A stretch of DNA of 64,000 nucleotides from Tenebrio molitor (GCF_963966145.1 NC_091048.1:9982001-10046000), one strand, 5' to 3'; counted from the first letter of the stretch, positions 11,299 to 23,977 are shown. Made by a program: numbers and translations. The notes: a model not told the origin generated them from the sequence alone.

Positions 11299-14200
11299 TT
11301 GAGCAAGTATTGTTTTCTAAAGATGGAGAAACTCAATGCACTGAACCTGACCATCCCAGAAGATTATCTCCTCGACGCAGTTGTTGGAGGAATCACGGAC
11401 GAGAATATACAAAGATCTGCAAGGTCTTCGCGATTTGCGGACACCACCGAGTTATATGCCTATCTCAGTACCTTAAGCTGTATGCCTGACCATACGAAGG
11501 CAACAACTACTCCTGCAGCGCCAAAGGAAGCAGAGAAACAAACCTTCACAAATATAAGCAATACAACCAGAAAAGCTGTACAGTGCTTCAACTGCAAAGG
11601 CGCCCATTGGATTAAAGACTGTCCAAAGTCCAAGATAGAGTGCTTTCATTGCAAGCGTCTGGGGCATTTTCAAAACAAATGCCCATTCAAAAACTCGAAG
11701 CCCAAGGCTAAGCGCGAGATAAACAAAATCGCCAAAGACTCCGAGAAGTGCAAAAACCCATTTGTAATGCCCGCGGTACTGAACGGAAAGGAAGTAAAGT
11801 GTCTAGTGGATAGGAACTTCAACCGCGATAATTCGCCAGTGCGTGGCCAAGACCTTAGGTTTGTCTGCAAGGGAGGACATTGGACGACCTGTGTTGCAAG
11901 GGTTCAGCGGTAACCGCGTCGCGTCAACCGGGACGGTAAACATTCAAGTGCGCGTGGGCGAAGCCAGTGCGAAATTACGGGTAGTGGTCGTGAACGATGA
12001 CCAGCTGATGCATGATTGCATCATTGGCGCCGATTTCCTTAACCTACCCGACGTCTTATTAGTTAAGGTCGAAGACAAGGTTTCTAGGCGGCACTTGAAC
12101 CAAACAAAACTATTACGGGAGCCAGAGTGTTTCGAATTACAGAAACTTGATGAGTCCGCGATACATTGTGGCAACGTTTAACCAATAGACAAAACAAAGT
12201 GTTTGGATCTGTTGAACGAATTCAACGACCGGATAACAACCAGTATGGCAAATTTAGGAAAGACTAACTCTGCACAATTAGTAATCAAGTGCATCACTGA
12301 TGAGCCTGTGATATATCATCCTTACCGCCTGCCCGAAGCAGAAAAGAAAATACTGCAAGGAATTATAGATGAGCTGCTGAACAATGAAATTATTAGAGAA
12401 TCAAATTCGCCATATGCCAGCCCAATATTGCTGGTTAAGAAGAAAACGGGGGATTACCGAATGTGCGTTGACTACAGGCGCCTGAATGCCGTAACAATCA
12501 AGGACAAGTACCCCCTTCCACTCATAGACAAGCAGCTAGATCGCTTGGGAGGCAATCATTATTTTACAACACTCGATGTGGCGTCCGGTTTCTACCAGGT
12601 GCCAGTTGAAGAAGACTCAATCGCAAAGACGTCACACCGCAGTCACATTATGAATTCCTTCGAATGCCATTCGGGCTGACGAATGCTTCTGTATTCCAGC
12701 GCCTAATGAATAACGTTCGTGGACAGCTGAAAAATACTTTTGCATTCCCCTATATTGACGATATAATCATACCATCGGCTACGGTCGAAGAGGGTTTGGA
12801 TCGTCTACGCTTGGTACTAGAAGCCCTGCGTAAGCACAATCTGACCATAAAACTCGGTAAGTGTAACTTTTTCTATACCGAGATAAGCTATCTAGGTCGC
12901 AAAGTTAGCGCAAAAGGCATACGTCCTGGTCAGCAAAAGATTCGGGCCGTGTTGCAAATAAGTTATCGGACTATCGTCGAACCATTGACTAAGCTAACGC
13001 GACGGGACGTTAAATGGCAATGGAAGGCCGAGCAGGAGCATGCTTTTCAGACCGTAAAAGAAATGTTGACATCCACACCCGTACTAGCTATCTTCGATCC
13101 AAATTTGCCTACGGAGCTTCACACCGATGCTTCTTCGGCAGGGCTTGGTACCATTCACTTACAAGAACAACGGCAAACAGCGGGTAGTTGCGTACTTTAG
13201 CAAACAGACCACGATAGATCAAAGGCAATACCACTCTTACGAGACGATAGCTGTTGTCTATGCACTCAAACATCCGCGAGTTGGTCGATGATGGCTCGAG
13301 GTACAGGACTATAGTTTCGAAATTAAATATGGACCCGGGACACGCATGAACCACGTCGACGCACTTAGCAGATACCCGACAAATGACATAGAGGTTAACA
13401 GTGTCGATTTGACTGAAAGTGATTGGCTTGTGGCGGCACAACTCCAGAACGAGCAACTTCTGAGGATCCGTCAAATACTGCAGGCCAAGATTGTGAATTC
13501 GGAAACCAGGCGGTATTTTGATAATTACGAAGTAAGAAACAACAAAGTGTACCGAGTGTTGGGAGATGGAACCAAGCTGTGGGTAGTGCCAAAGGAGGCA
13601 CGCTGGCAAATTCTTAGACTATGCCACGACCAAGCTGGTCATTTCGGTATTGAACATACAATCCGGCGAATTCAACTTAATTATTGGTTTCCCAAAATAA
13701 GGCGTTTTGTGACGAAATATGTTAAGGCCTGCTTGAACTGCCTTTATTATAAGCACTCTGCCGGAAAGAAACAAAGAAAACTGCACCCGATAGAGCTTCC
13801 GATCCCTTTTCATACTATACGTATTGATCATGTTGGGCCGTTCGAAACCAGCAAGAGTGGTAAAAAGGTCTTGCTTGTGATTGTCGATGCTTTTACGAAA
13901 TTTACAATAATGGAAGCCGTGAAGTCTACGAAAGTTAAGATTGTCATTCGAGTACTACAAACATGTGTATTTTCGGTGTACCCAGCCGAATAGTTAGTGA
14001 TCGCGGAAGTGCTTTCACCTCGAAAACTTTCAGTATCTTTTGCAAGTCGTATGGTATCAGACACATTTTGAATACGGTAGCGATCCCGAGGGCCAATGGA
14101 CAATACGAGAGGTACAATAAGACGATTGCAAACATGCTGGCCACTTTAAGCATTGAGGCAGAAAGCAACTTGTGGGACACTCACATCAAACAACTGCAAA

Positions 14201-14561
14201 GCGCGCTCAACACTTCCTTCAACAAGAGCATCAATACAACACCGGTGAAGGCATTGTTCGGCTACCAAACAAAGACAACGGCGATCTCAGAGGTCGTATT
14301 CAGTGCCACATCACCGAGAATCAACGAAAACAAAAAGAACAGTACGATAAGAACAGGCGGGAAGCCGACAAATATAAGACGAGTGACCTTGTTCTTGTTC
14401 ATATTATCAGCGAAGCTAACACCGACACTAGCAAGAAACTATTACCCAAGTACAAAGGACCTTTTAGGGTAGTGCGAGTGCTGTTTAATGACAGATACGA
14501 AGTGGAAGACTTACGAGAAGACATCGTAAGGGGCGGCTCGTGGTCGCAGTGGAAAGAATGA
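11299..14561 (+). pseudogene. Ty3/gypsy-type retrotransposon gag-pol (broken)
   Basis: Motifs occur in the canonical order. The gag end has two CCHC knuckles (CFNCKGAHW and CFHCKRLGH, 11580-11700). An aspartic-protease-like region follows at 11843-12181. Reverse transcriptase spans 12203-12880, with the catalytic YIDD at about 12755. RNase H (HTDASSAGLG) is near 13120. Integrase has an HHCC finger (13620-13750) and core acids in RIDHVGPF, SDRGSAF and NGQYERY (13830-14110). The frame shifts or stops at least at 11913, 12181, 12679, 13200 and 13993, so the polyprotein cannot be made. No LTR pair was recognised. I saw no envelope-like gene. The 5' edge abuts the centre of foldback copy C. Confidence 0.85.
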
Positions 14562-14619
14562 AGCCGTGGATCACGGTTCAGAAGTGAGTACATAATACCT
14601 AATGAGGTTGTACAGAATG

Positions 14620-14935
14620 TTTGCCGGGAGACGTGGTAATAAAGACTACACTAAACCGGGGCTGAGGTAGCCTGGTTATTGTACGAGTTAGACGTAGGCA
14701 TACAATCAAAGAACAGAGTAGGTAAATCTCTGAAAGGAACAGAGTAGGTAAATCTCTGGAAGGGTCAGAGCAGGTAAATCTCTGGAAGGCCAAGGAGACG
14801 TGTGAACAACGAAGATGATAATTCGAGGCCTACATTGCCTGTTTATTATCTGAGTTGCACGTTGGCATGAAATGTGATACGATGAGGTTCGGAGTAGGTA
14901 AATCTCTAAGTGCCTGGAGACGGGTCAACAAAGAC
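14620..14935. repeat. Tandem direct repeats downstream of the gypsy element
   Basis: A short unit around cagagtaggtaaatctctgg occurs three times in a row (14713-14788) and again near 14898. It sits within a larger, roughly 150-190-bp duplication that also repeats a ggagacgtg...acaa box and a cctgnttattatctgagtt-like box. It probably belongs to the gypsy 3' region. Confidence 0.6.
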
Positions 14936-15790
14936 GGTAGTAAGCAATGGACAAATTATCAAAATACAGGATATTGGTATTGCTATGAAAACTTGTGTTG
15001 TGTTGTTAAAACTTAAACATCCAAAGCTAACCTCACAAAATTTGCTAGAGTGTACCTCTAAAAGCGGACGTATTTGCAGTTTCTCATTGGATTTAAATAA
15101 TATTAATTATTTATGCCTTGCTCCTTATTCCTCCAAGTCATCCATAATGATATATTTTTTATAGAATAGGTACATATTACTTAAAATCAGTAACGAGCAT
15201 CATACAAGTTTTCACTTCTGTCGTGCGGTCTTAAGCCCACACTCTTTTTTTCTCAAAAAAAGCCAAAAATCCCCATTTTTAAAATTAAAGTCAGCTTTAA
15301 GTTGCCTTAACTACCAAATACCCAAAAAAAGAAATTCTGATTAATTGCTGTCTCAAGCTCGGGTCTCAGGAGGTTTGCATAAATATCTATTTAATTATAA
15401 AGGGAGAAAATATGTCGGCCTTTTCTATGTTCCACATTTGTTGAAGAGTAGTATCGGCAGATCTTTTGTATAACTCTAAAAAGATATCATTTGACGTAAT
15501 AAGAAAAACTTATGAGATTGATCATGTAAGTAAAACAGGAAGAGCTTTGCTTAAAAAAAGTGAAAAGCATTCAATTCCAATGCTTTTCAAAAAATGAGTG
15601 TCCGACTAGCTGTCCTAGTTTCAAATATCATTGGAGGAGGCTTCACCTACAGCAACGTTTATAGAAAAAGTAGACAGATTATTTGACGTTTTAAATAGTA
15701 ATATTTATATTCAAAAAACCGTGCAACCGTGCACTTTCAGATTCTCACGAAGAGGAACTGACAGCTTGAGAGCTTGCACTATTTAAAAAT
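14936..15790. other. No recognised gene
   Basis: AT-rich with one 84-codon open frame (14910-15164) of unknown nature. The part from about 15400 may be decayed P-element sequence adjoining the C-terminal fragment, but I cannot show it. Confidence 0.35.
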
Positions 15791-15799
15791 GTCCAGAAA

Positions 15800-16083
15800 A
15801 TAGACAAAAAGGGAAAGCTTTCCCGATCGCCTTGTTTTGATGGGATTGTGCTTTCGATTAACACAATTAGGCAATTTTTTGAGGAAAATAAACACAACTA
15901 CTAATTTTTGTTAACTGGCCGCCTTAATCAAGATCTTCTTGAAAATCTATTTTCAGTTCTGTGTCAAAAAGGTGGTTACTACAGAAACCCTACCATGAGA
16001 ACGTTTCAAGCGGCTTTAAAATCAAATACATCAAACCCATACAAAAGAATGTTTACATTAAAAATTAAATTGAATTTTGTGAA
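15800..16083 (+). pseudogene. P transposase C-terminal exon, inverted relative to its gene
   Basis: The plus strand reads DGIVLSINTIRQFFEE, one stop, then TGRLNQDLLENLFSVLCQKG and NPTMRTFQAAL. This is the conserved P/THAP9 block N-Q-D-x-x-E-N-x-F-S. The rest of a P transposase lies immediately to the right on the opposite strand (16479-18199). Either an internal inversion flipped the C-terminal exon or two P copies lie head to head. Confidence 0.78.
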
Positions 16084-16478
16084 GTAAAATTTCTCATTTT
16101 CTCAAAAAAATTGTTATGTAAAGCACCAATTTTTTTCATTCATCGTTTAGCTAGTATAAAGGTCTATCAGAAAAAGAAGAAAAAAGTGGGAGTAGTCATT
16201 TAAAAAAAATGAGTGTGACGTCGTAGCTCATAAATGGATACGTCATGAACAAGTGAAGCTACTTAAAATAAGCATCATCATAAATAAAAATTGACCTGTT
16301 TCAGCGTTATCGACAAATGTCATTAGTTTTGAAATTACTGAATTTATTCCATAAGTAATTTCCACACTGTATGTTGGAAATATATCTTTTAACCAGACCA
16401 GTCTTTCATCATTTTATTTTGATGTATGGTGCACATTTTTTATCAAGTAGAGTAATGTGTTTTGTTTTATCACTTACA

Positions 16479-18199
16479 TCATGCAACTGAAAAAACATAT
16501 ATGTACATCATTTCCATGTAAGTAATGGTGGCTTTTGATGTGGAGAGGTCATCTTGGGAAGTTGAATACTTTCTTAAATATTCTAAAGCAGCGGTTACAG
16601 GAGATGAGAATAATTGCACTGCTCGTCTAACATTCAATTTTTCGAAATTGCTGGGATTTAAATGTTTTTTAGTCAAGAATCAAACAGGATTTATAATAAG
16701 ATTTCTCTGTAATCGATAGAGATCTTTCAAGTGAGCAGATGAAATAACACCTTCAGCAGCTTGCATGTCATGACTGAGAAATATATTTCTTGCATTTTTA
16801 ATTGCATGACAATAATCAAAACTAAAGAACAGTGGGATATTGGGTGTTACTGGGTGTTCAATGCGAGTATAAAGTTCACTATTTGTAAATGCCTTGAAGA
16901 GTCCCACATTGGACTTATGATTATCCGTAACAATTCTAATGACATGGAATCCGCAATCATGAAGTGATTTTAGAACGTCTAAAGTTAATTGATAAAAATC
17001 CGGTGTCTTTAATGTTCTGTGAAAAAAGTATGCAGCTGATATTGTAAATTTCGTTGATAATTACATAGCAAAGCATTTGGTTGGCTAATACTGGCCTCTT
17101 GCCAATTGTCTTTTTAGTCGTCGTTTCTAAACCATGTAGTCGATCTTGGGCTCTGTTGTATTGCAATTTTTCTTTAATTGCCATGTCGTCAATTACCAGA
17201 CTGCACACTCGTTCTATAGGCTGTAGTGATTTCGCTTCCGCCTCAAGTCTCCATTTAATAAGACTTGTTACATTTTTACCTATTCCACTGTAGCGGTGTA
17301 GCGTTAGTCTGGATGGCAATTTAAGCAAATGGGCACGACAAAATTCATAGCCCTTTGGAGAAGATATTCTCCAGACAATACAGTTGCGAATTGTAACTTC
17401 CGAAAATCTTGGCTTCGCTTTGCCATAGCTTAAAATTTGGTCAAGTAAAACTGTGGCAAACAAACTATTATTCTCAGTTGCATCTTTTTAATTTTTTTGG
17501 ATTGCTTCGAAATGAGAGTCGTGCATTTTTTTTCAGTTGCTGTATTTCTTTTTTCTTTTACTTCATTTTGTTCACTTAGCCTTTTAACTTGCATTTTCAA
17601 TGCCAGTATTTCTTTTTTATATCCTTCTACTACATTTGTGGCAATTAAATTGACCTGAATCCCTTGATCACGTATCTAGAATTTCAAACAGAATTTAGTT
17701 ATTTCAGGGATTTCAGTACTTGTTAATACCCACAACATTGGAAGTAGACGAAGGAAAAGATTTAGGCAAAGGAGTGTTTGCGGAGGTAGGGAATGTTTCA
17801 GTCGGGATCGGTACATTGGAAGGGCTTGCCTACAAAATTATGTTAGTGAAGAATATTTTTAAAATACATTTTCAAAATTGACTGTATGTAACGTAGGCAC
17901 CGTGTTACATTTTAATATTTTTCGGCCCGAAGCTGTCTTTTTGTAACAACTGTCTTCAAAATGTAAATTACAGATTTTAGCTCTATCGGGTAATTTCGTA
18001 TCTATTAAATTGAATTATATTTTTGTGCAAGTCTATTGATGATTAAAAGATTTTTGAAATCCCTACCTTGGCAAATATTTAGACTTTCAAACCAACGATT
18101 CCGTAGAATATTGTTTGAGGGCAATTCATGGAATGTTTTTGTCTTGTTATAGTCTTTACATGTCTCTAAACAGCATTTTACGTGTCGTCTTTTCGGCAT
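16479..18199 (-). pseudogene. P element transposase, THAP to catalytic region
   Basis: Minus-strand exons in order are as follows. The THAP start is MPKRRHVKCC with RWFESL (18199 to about 18066, probable GTAGGG donor). The second THAP half has KICNLHFEDSC (about 17990-17885). A Ser/Pro/Thr-rich linker follows (about 17830-17730), then a long coiled coil with the SEVTIRNCIVWRI and SPKGYEFC boxes, LPSRLTLHRY and the LVIDDMAIKEKLQYN core (about 17676-16957). The next block has FDYCHAIKNARNIFL (16907-16680), and the last has HLNPSNFEKLNVRRAVQLFS (16676-16479). The frame breaks near 17040-16907, so it is not a working gene, but the order of all domains is preserved. The tail is found inverted at 15800-16083. 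Between them (16084-16478) I see nothing. Confidence 0.82.
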
Positions 18200-18339
18200 T
18201 TTGACATTCACGAAATGTGACTTTCGATAATATCAATTGTTTTACGCACGGCCTTCTGGATGATTCGTTTACCGCGCCAATTTCGGCCCCTGCAAAGTGG
18301 CGCCAAACGGCGAACGCCGAAAACTGGCAAATGAACAGG

Positions 18340-19635
18340 CCGGAGAGAGTCAAGCGTCTCGACTATTTAGAAGGTCGTGGTTGAGAGAATGGAGGAGGAA
18401 CAAGATCGACAGAAGCAGATTCCTAGAAGTGAAAAGAAGATACAGAGAGAGACGTAGAGAGAAGAAGAAGCAGAAGAGGGAAAGGGAGGAGAAAGAGATA
18501 AAAGAAATAAGAACAGAGAGGGAGGTGTGGCGTTTGCGGACGACATGGTGATTGTGGCAAAGAGTGAGAGAGAGATGAAAGAAATGATGAGGAACCTGGG
18601 AAAGTATGTGAGGAAGAAAAAGCTGGAAGTGAACGTTGAGAAGACGAAAATGATGGTGTTCAACAAGAGAAAGAGGAAGAATGAGGAGAGCGAGTGGAAG
18701 TGGGAAGAAAGCAAGATAGAAAGAGTGAGCGAGTTCAAGTACCTGGGTTACACCTTCAACGAGAGAGCCACGGACAAGGCGCAAGTGAGAGAGGTAGTGA
18801 GGAAGGCGAACAAGGTAGTTGGATGCGTTTGGGGAATAGGAGAGACAAAGTGGGAAGGTGAGTTCGGGAGAAGACTCATGATGTTCGAGACCATGGTAGA
18901 GAGCGTGCTGATGTACGGAGCAGAGATCTGGGATAGAATGAATAGGAGGAGGTGGAGAGAGTGCAAGAGAAATATTTGTGATGGGTGCTAGGAGTGGACA
19001 GAGAAACACCAGGGTGCAGTGAGGGAAGAGTGCAAGAGGAGCAAGCTCAGAGTGAAAGCGGGAAAGAGAGCGGCAAAGTTCGAGGACAGAATGGGCAGGA
19101 TACTGACTGAGTGGTATAGAGAAAAGAAAAAGAACGCGATGAGAAGGAGAGAAAGAAGTACTGCAGGAGGAATGGGTATGCTAGTGAGAAAGTGGAAAGA
19201 TTGAGAGCGGAAGGAAAATGGATGTGTGCGGAGCTGAGCGAGAGGGACAGAGATACGGACAAGCAAAAGGGAAGGGAAAGAATCAGCGACTCGAGGTACA
19301 ACAGGGAGTATGAGAGATGCATGACAGAGGATGTTCCGGTGTGCCTGGGGAGAGAGAGCGCGAAAGGGAGGAAAATGATGGCGAGATTCAGATGCGGCAA
19401 TGAAGAGAGAGAGAACAGGTATTGTACGGAAGGAGAGGAGAGAAGGTGCAGGATGTGCCGCGAGGAGAGTGACACGATAGAGCACATGTGGAGCGGATGC
19501 GACGAAATGAGAGAGACGGAGGGAAAGGAGCGGCGAGAAATATTGAGCGAAGACGGAAGGGAGATAGGAAGGATGAAAGAGGTGTGGAAGAGTAGAGAAA
19601 GGATAGAGAAAGAGAGGGGTGGGAATAGGAATTGA
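18340..19635 (+). pseudogene. LINE reverse transcriptase, 3' part, extremely purine-rich
   Basis: The frame 18527-18991 starts in the catalytic palm with AFADDMVIVAKSE (FADD box), then VEKTKMMVFN and KYLGYTF, typical of the end of a LINE reverse transcriptase. After frame changes, 19192-19635 carries a terminal zinc-knuckle-like CRMCREESDTIEHMWSGC. The 5' part of the element, including the endonuclease, is missing. The plus strand is dominated by G and A (runs of gagaga and agaag), so the opposite strand has long false open frames. Clade uncertain. Confidence 0.75.
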
Positions 19636-19710
19636 AAATGTTATCTTGGGGAATTTTTGATTTTTTTGTTCAGTTATGTTTATGTAATAGTAGTTTATTT
19701 AATGAGTTCG

Positions 19711-19797
19711 TGCGTAAATTGGGCCTTTTTTGGCACCCGTGGGCTCAAACGAGCGTTTTAAAGGCCCACGATTGCCAAAAAAGGCCCAATTTACACA
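19711..19797. repeat. Perfect-armed hairpin, copy 1
   Basis: The sequence taaattgggccttttttggca reappears inverted as tgccaaaaaaggcccaattta, with a loop of about 38 bp. A shorter relative lies at about 27017-27065. The flanking sequences of both (fragments such as aacgtttcnttttgacaa) are also shared in inverted orientation, so this is a dispersed foldback repeat. Confidence 0.8.
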
Positions 19798-20039
19798 TGA
19801 ACGAGTTGAATACGTTTTTTTGTTCGACGAGCCCCTTAAAGGCTACAAATGGCTTAAAATCTTTAAAATTAGCTTAACGTTTCTTTTTGACAAATTGTGA
19901 CATTTATCAAAATCCGTTCACACAGGAGAAAATTATCAAATTCTGACAGTGTCGAACAAAAAATATATATTTTTTTTAATTGTAAGGAATCTGAAAGCCC
20001 GTAAGGCAAAAATAAAGCATTACTACTTACATTTAAATA

Positions 20040-20350
20040 TTATGCACATGAATGCCCGTTTTCCTGGCTGTTCAGTTTACCTGAACTTGGCTTGAGGCGT
20101 CGGCCATCTGCCACCCTACCACCCGCGCTCGTAGTTATATAATAGTGGTAGTTTTAGAATAAGTTTCACTTGCAATTCAGAGCTTGACATTAGAGCAAGC
20201 GTAAGTCATTTTTGTACACTTATAATTCAGAGCTTGACAGTAGATCAAGTGTAAAGTGTAAGTCATTTATGTATGCGAGAGATCGGCAAACATCTAGTGT
20301 GTGTCTCAATAAATCATAGAATAATTATTCGCCTTTGATTCACGCGCAAC
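20040..20350 (+). promoter_or_regulatory. Probable solo LTR-like segment with internal repeat
   Basis: A TATATAAT box (about 20136) is followed by two near-copies of an approximately 50-bp unit (gcttgacaKtagaNcaagygtaa at about 20180 and 20235) and an aataaatc polyadenylation-like signal at about 20310. The promoter, repeat and polyA order fits an LTR, but the exact ends and any duplication are not clear. Confidence 0.4.
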
Positions 20351-20394
20351 ACTGGCAACACTGCAATTTGGATGATGTCCAACATTAGTAGATA

Positions 20395-20775
20395 TTTAAA
20401 AAGTCTTTATCTGAATGAAAATATAAATTGGCATATTATTGGAGATTAAGGCTACCCTACAAGCCCGTGGTTGTTGATTCAATATCCTGGAAATATAGAC
20501 CTTAATGTACCACAAGGAAGATACAACTTACGACTTCGTGAAGGCAGGAATTGTATCGAAGTGTAAAATGGTCGACTAAAAGGAAGATTTAGATGTCTTC
20601 TGAAAGACAGAACTTTACATTACAATCCCATAAAAGCAGCCAAAATAATTTACAGTTGCGGAGTGCTTCACAACATGTGTCAACATTTTCGAGATCCTGA
20701 CATAAATGAACAAGAAAATGGTGGAATTTATAACTTGGAAAATCATTATGATGATGCTCAGAATAATTTTTTCAT
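20395..20775 (+). pseudogene. PIF/Harbinger transposase remnant
   Basis: With a few frame breaks the plus strand reads GDxGYPTSPWLL, then NGRLKGRFRCLLKDR and AAKIIYSCGVLHNMC. These are hallmarks of the Harbinger DDE transposase C-terminal half: the glycine-tyrosine box near the second acid, and the glutamate region before GRFR. The N-terminal half is missing. It converges on a Myb-like gene on the other strand, the usual Harbinger two-gene arrangement. Confidence 0.75.
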
Positions 20776-20903
20776 TCAAGGATAAAGGAAAAGAGATGCG
20801 TTTGCAGATACATATTTTAATTGAAAAGAAGAAAAAACAAATAAACATTAACAGTTACACGAAGAAAAATGAGTTAATTAAAATTTGTCGGCAGCATATC
20901 TTA

Positions 20904-22214
20904 TAGCTTCAGCCCAGTCACTGATGACTTCAGCTAAACTTTGCATAGATGAAGCCAATGCTTCTTGGCTTTTTATCAGATCGACTGGATTAAAACTTGA
21001 CACTTGAAGCAATTTTCGTTTTCTTTGCCTCTGTACCTCTGGTACATCCATTGTTATTGGTTCTGGTTCTGTTACTTATATAATTTAATAATAAAATTTA
21101 GGGTTCATCTTTGAATACCTTCATTATCATCACATATTTCTTATTCTATGTCTCCCACAAGATTTGCTCTATCTCCGTTTATATTAAGTCCAGGTTCAGG
21201 AACGTTTGGTGCACCGTCAATTACAACAGTACTAAGTATGTTTAAAATTCGTTCTTCGATATGAGTCAGAGGTTTTACCTTGGCTGATCCACCACCAGTA
21301 CCACTAACGTCATTTTTTTTTGACGAGTCCTTCTCCTGGTATTTGTTTTTAGATCCGCAAACACATTAAAAGCATATTTTTGTTGATACTATTTTGCCTG
21401 TATAATTCTTCAAGACGAATAAGTACTAAAATACCTGTTTCCACTCTTTTACTGAGAGCTTTGGACTTTACTGAGAGCTTTGGACTTTCAAGTTAATATT
21501 ACTTTTAAGCTTATCCATTTGCTTTCTACCGTGCGATCGAAAATAAAAAAAATCGAGATGGCCATGATTAATATGTATACTTCAGTTGGCAGCACGTAAA
21601 AATTTAATTCAAATGTCATTAGATGTCATTAATTACAATAGTGACTGTCATTCACTTATCAACAACTTGCCTTGATTATTTTGTTTTTCCATAGGTACCT
21701 GAAAAACAACGTGTTCAAAAACAGGCTTGGCACAATTCCCGAATTGATGCAAATATTTACTGATAACTGCAATTTAATTGATGTCCCCGGTCCCGACTTT
21801 GCGAAGGTCATTTGAAAACATGAAGCGAAGAGGGTAACATCATGTTTGGAAGCTGAAGACAGACATTTCGAACATTTACTCTAGTTCGTAAATACGATTG
21901 GAGCTCCTCATGATTCTTTTACAACCGACAGGTCACACATAATGCACCCCTTTATGAAAATCAAGATTTCGACGTTCTCAAAATCACTAACCTAACTTTT
22001 AAGACTGACATCTAATAATTGAAATTTTAACGAATTGCCAACTGAAATTCTTGGTTCCAGCCAACTCTAATTTTTCTTTTCGATCTCACGGTACTATCCC
22101 AGCTTCATTTTGTGACAGCTTTCTGTTTTCCGCCAAATCCTTATTGTTCTCCAAGAGGGTAACAAGAGCTTCTAGTTGGCGTTTTGTAGTGCGTAGTTTT
22201 GGACGCTCACTCAT
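20904..22214 (-). pseudogene. Harbinger-associated Myb/SANT-like protein, decayed
   Basis: The start is at 22214, with MSERPKLRTTKRQLEAL and a SANT-like Trp-poor helix (to about 22090). The rest appears far downstream at about 21440-20904 with GTGGGSAKVKPLTHIEERIL, an acidic stretch, an intron-like gap (about 21125-21065) and a C-terminal LIKSQEALASSMQSLAEVI helix. About 650 bp between the two parts (21440-22090) interrupt it, and single stops occur. In intact Harbingers this protein recruits the transposase to the ends. Confidence 0.6.
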
Positions 22215-22492
22215 TTTCTGAATCTTTTGATGAAAATATGATGACAGACGTCAAATTAAATATCAGACAGAACAAGGATACCTCCTATGAGATTGTATGA
22301 TATGACAACGTCGTCAGTTTTAACATGCTTGGCAAAAAAATTATCTATAAAGCCCGATTTATAGTTCCATAACATGTACGTATGGCATAACATATCAAAA
22401 TTGAATCCTATTGAATCAAATCTATTCATTTATAGATCCGTTAACATAACATAAGTTCGTATTCGTTTACATATGAATTATTATGTTATGTA

Positions 22493-22856
22493 CAGTTGCG
22501 GAATTAAAATTTCGGGCAATATTGTCATTTTCATGCTGTAAACTCCAAAACAACCTTTACGTTAATATAACCTCATGTTTTACTCTAGTCATGTTGTTGT
22601 CATTTTGATTTATTTACATTTAAAAATACTGACTAGTGGCATAATAACGAGTAGGCAGCAGGTGAAAGCGATGATTTAATTAATTACACTCGGTGCAGTT
22701 AACTCAAAACTCAAAATTCAAAAACTGATTTCGTGACCAACACAGAAAAGTTTAATTTTTGAATGTCAGTCATTCATGATGACAATAAAATATGGTTTAC
22801 AGAGATTTTGTTGAAATGACAGAAAAATGCTGCCCGAAATTTTGATTCCGCGACTG
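22493..22856. mobile_element. Tc/mariner-type MITE (364 bp)
   Basis: Inverted ends of about 42 bp start cagttgcggaattaaaatttc. A TA flanks each side (22491-22492 and 22857-22858). Non-coding. It is inserted in a segment with direct repeats of a tttatag...ataacat motif (22350-22490). Confidence 0.85.
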
Positions 22857-23477
22857 TACCATGAAAGTTACGGAATTTTAATATTTTTCCAAAGAAACGG
22901 TTACGTCTCGGGTTACGTGTATATACAGGGTGGTCCAACACTTACCATTTTTGCGATTACACATTTAATAATTGTCCAAAAATTCTGAAACTCGGTAGGC
23001 ACAATCTACAATTAATATTCTATGATTGAGCATGATCGATTTTTTTCAATTAAATTTTTCTGATGGAGCTAACTTTATAGCGATTTAATATCAAATTGGT
23101 CCAAATATTGAATTTTTTTTTCTATACTAGTTACAGAACTCCTCACCTTTTTGATTGATCCACTTCCGACTTTGAATTATAATTAGGTAATAGTGAAAAT
23201 TGCGATCAAATATCAAGTTAAAGAAAGCTGGAATTCAAGACCGTTTACGGTAGAGCTGAATAGGACAGCTCGTAATGTGATGGCCCCAATAAATCTTTTT
23301 GACGCAGGGCTGTCGACTTCCCCGAAACCATTTTTCATGTCAGTACTGGTGAAATTCCAGCGTATTATGGAAACGATTCGCAGCAACTTTTCATCCGTAA
23401 AGGATTTTTCTTTAAATGAAAAATGGATATTTTAGAAAACTGAATATTGAATAATTTCAACTTCATTGCGTAATTTA

Positions 23478-23977
23478 CACTCACCGGCAAAAAAACGGAA
23501 CACTAATTAGTCAACAACAAATTATTCCCATAATACCTATTTTGATGTATTTTGACCAGGAGGCGATGATAGCAAACATAACCTTGAGCATTAGCATAGG
23601 CTATTTTATTAGCAATTTCGCATAAAAACAAATTTTTTGCTTAAAAACCTTCTTTTCTTAAATTTACCATTTTTATAATAATCAAGCAACCTGGTTAGAT
23701 TTTTATAATTTTTGTAATTTTTGATTGTTGTTAACTTCGAATTTAAGTGCAGAACGTAAAAAAATGCCTCTAGCTGGTGTAAATATTGCCAGAGCAGTAG
23801 CTTTGGTTGAAGACTGTTGTTGTTTCCCTTATGCAGCTAATGCTATTGAGGCTCCTCTTGCTAGTCGTCACAGAGCTGTTAGAAGGTTTCATGAGACTGA
23901 TTGAAAAAGAGCAACCACATACCGCGATGATAGATTTTTAAATAATAACGGTGTTCCGCTTTTTCTGCCGGTGAGTG
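23478..23977 (+). mobile_element. Deletion derivative of a Tc1 element (500 bp)
   Basis: Ends are cactcaccggcaaaaaa with the inverted mate at 23977, and TA on both sides (23476-23477 and 23978-23979). The first 400 bp closely match the left part of the Tc1 element at 31190-32732, including the start of its transposase. The rest of the gene is deleted and it jumps directly to the right end. Confidence 0.9.

Noticed and set aside
18350..19009. 219-codon minus-strand open frame (Leu/Ser/Pro-rich) and its neighbours
   Set aside because: They are shadows of the purine-rich LINE frame on the plus strand. The composition gives long stop-free complements, and no motif is present.
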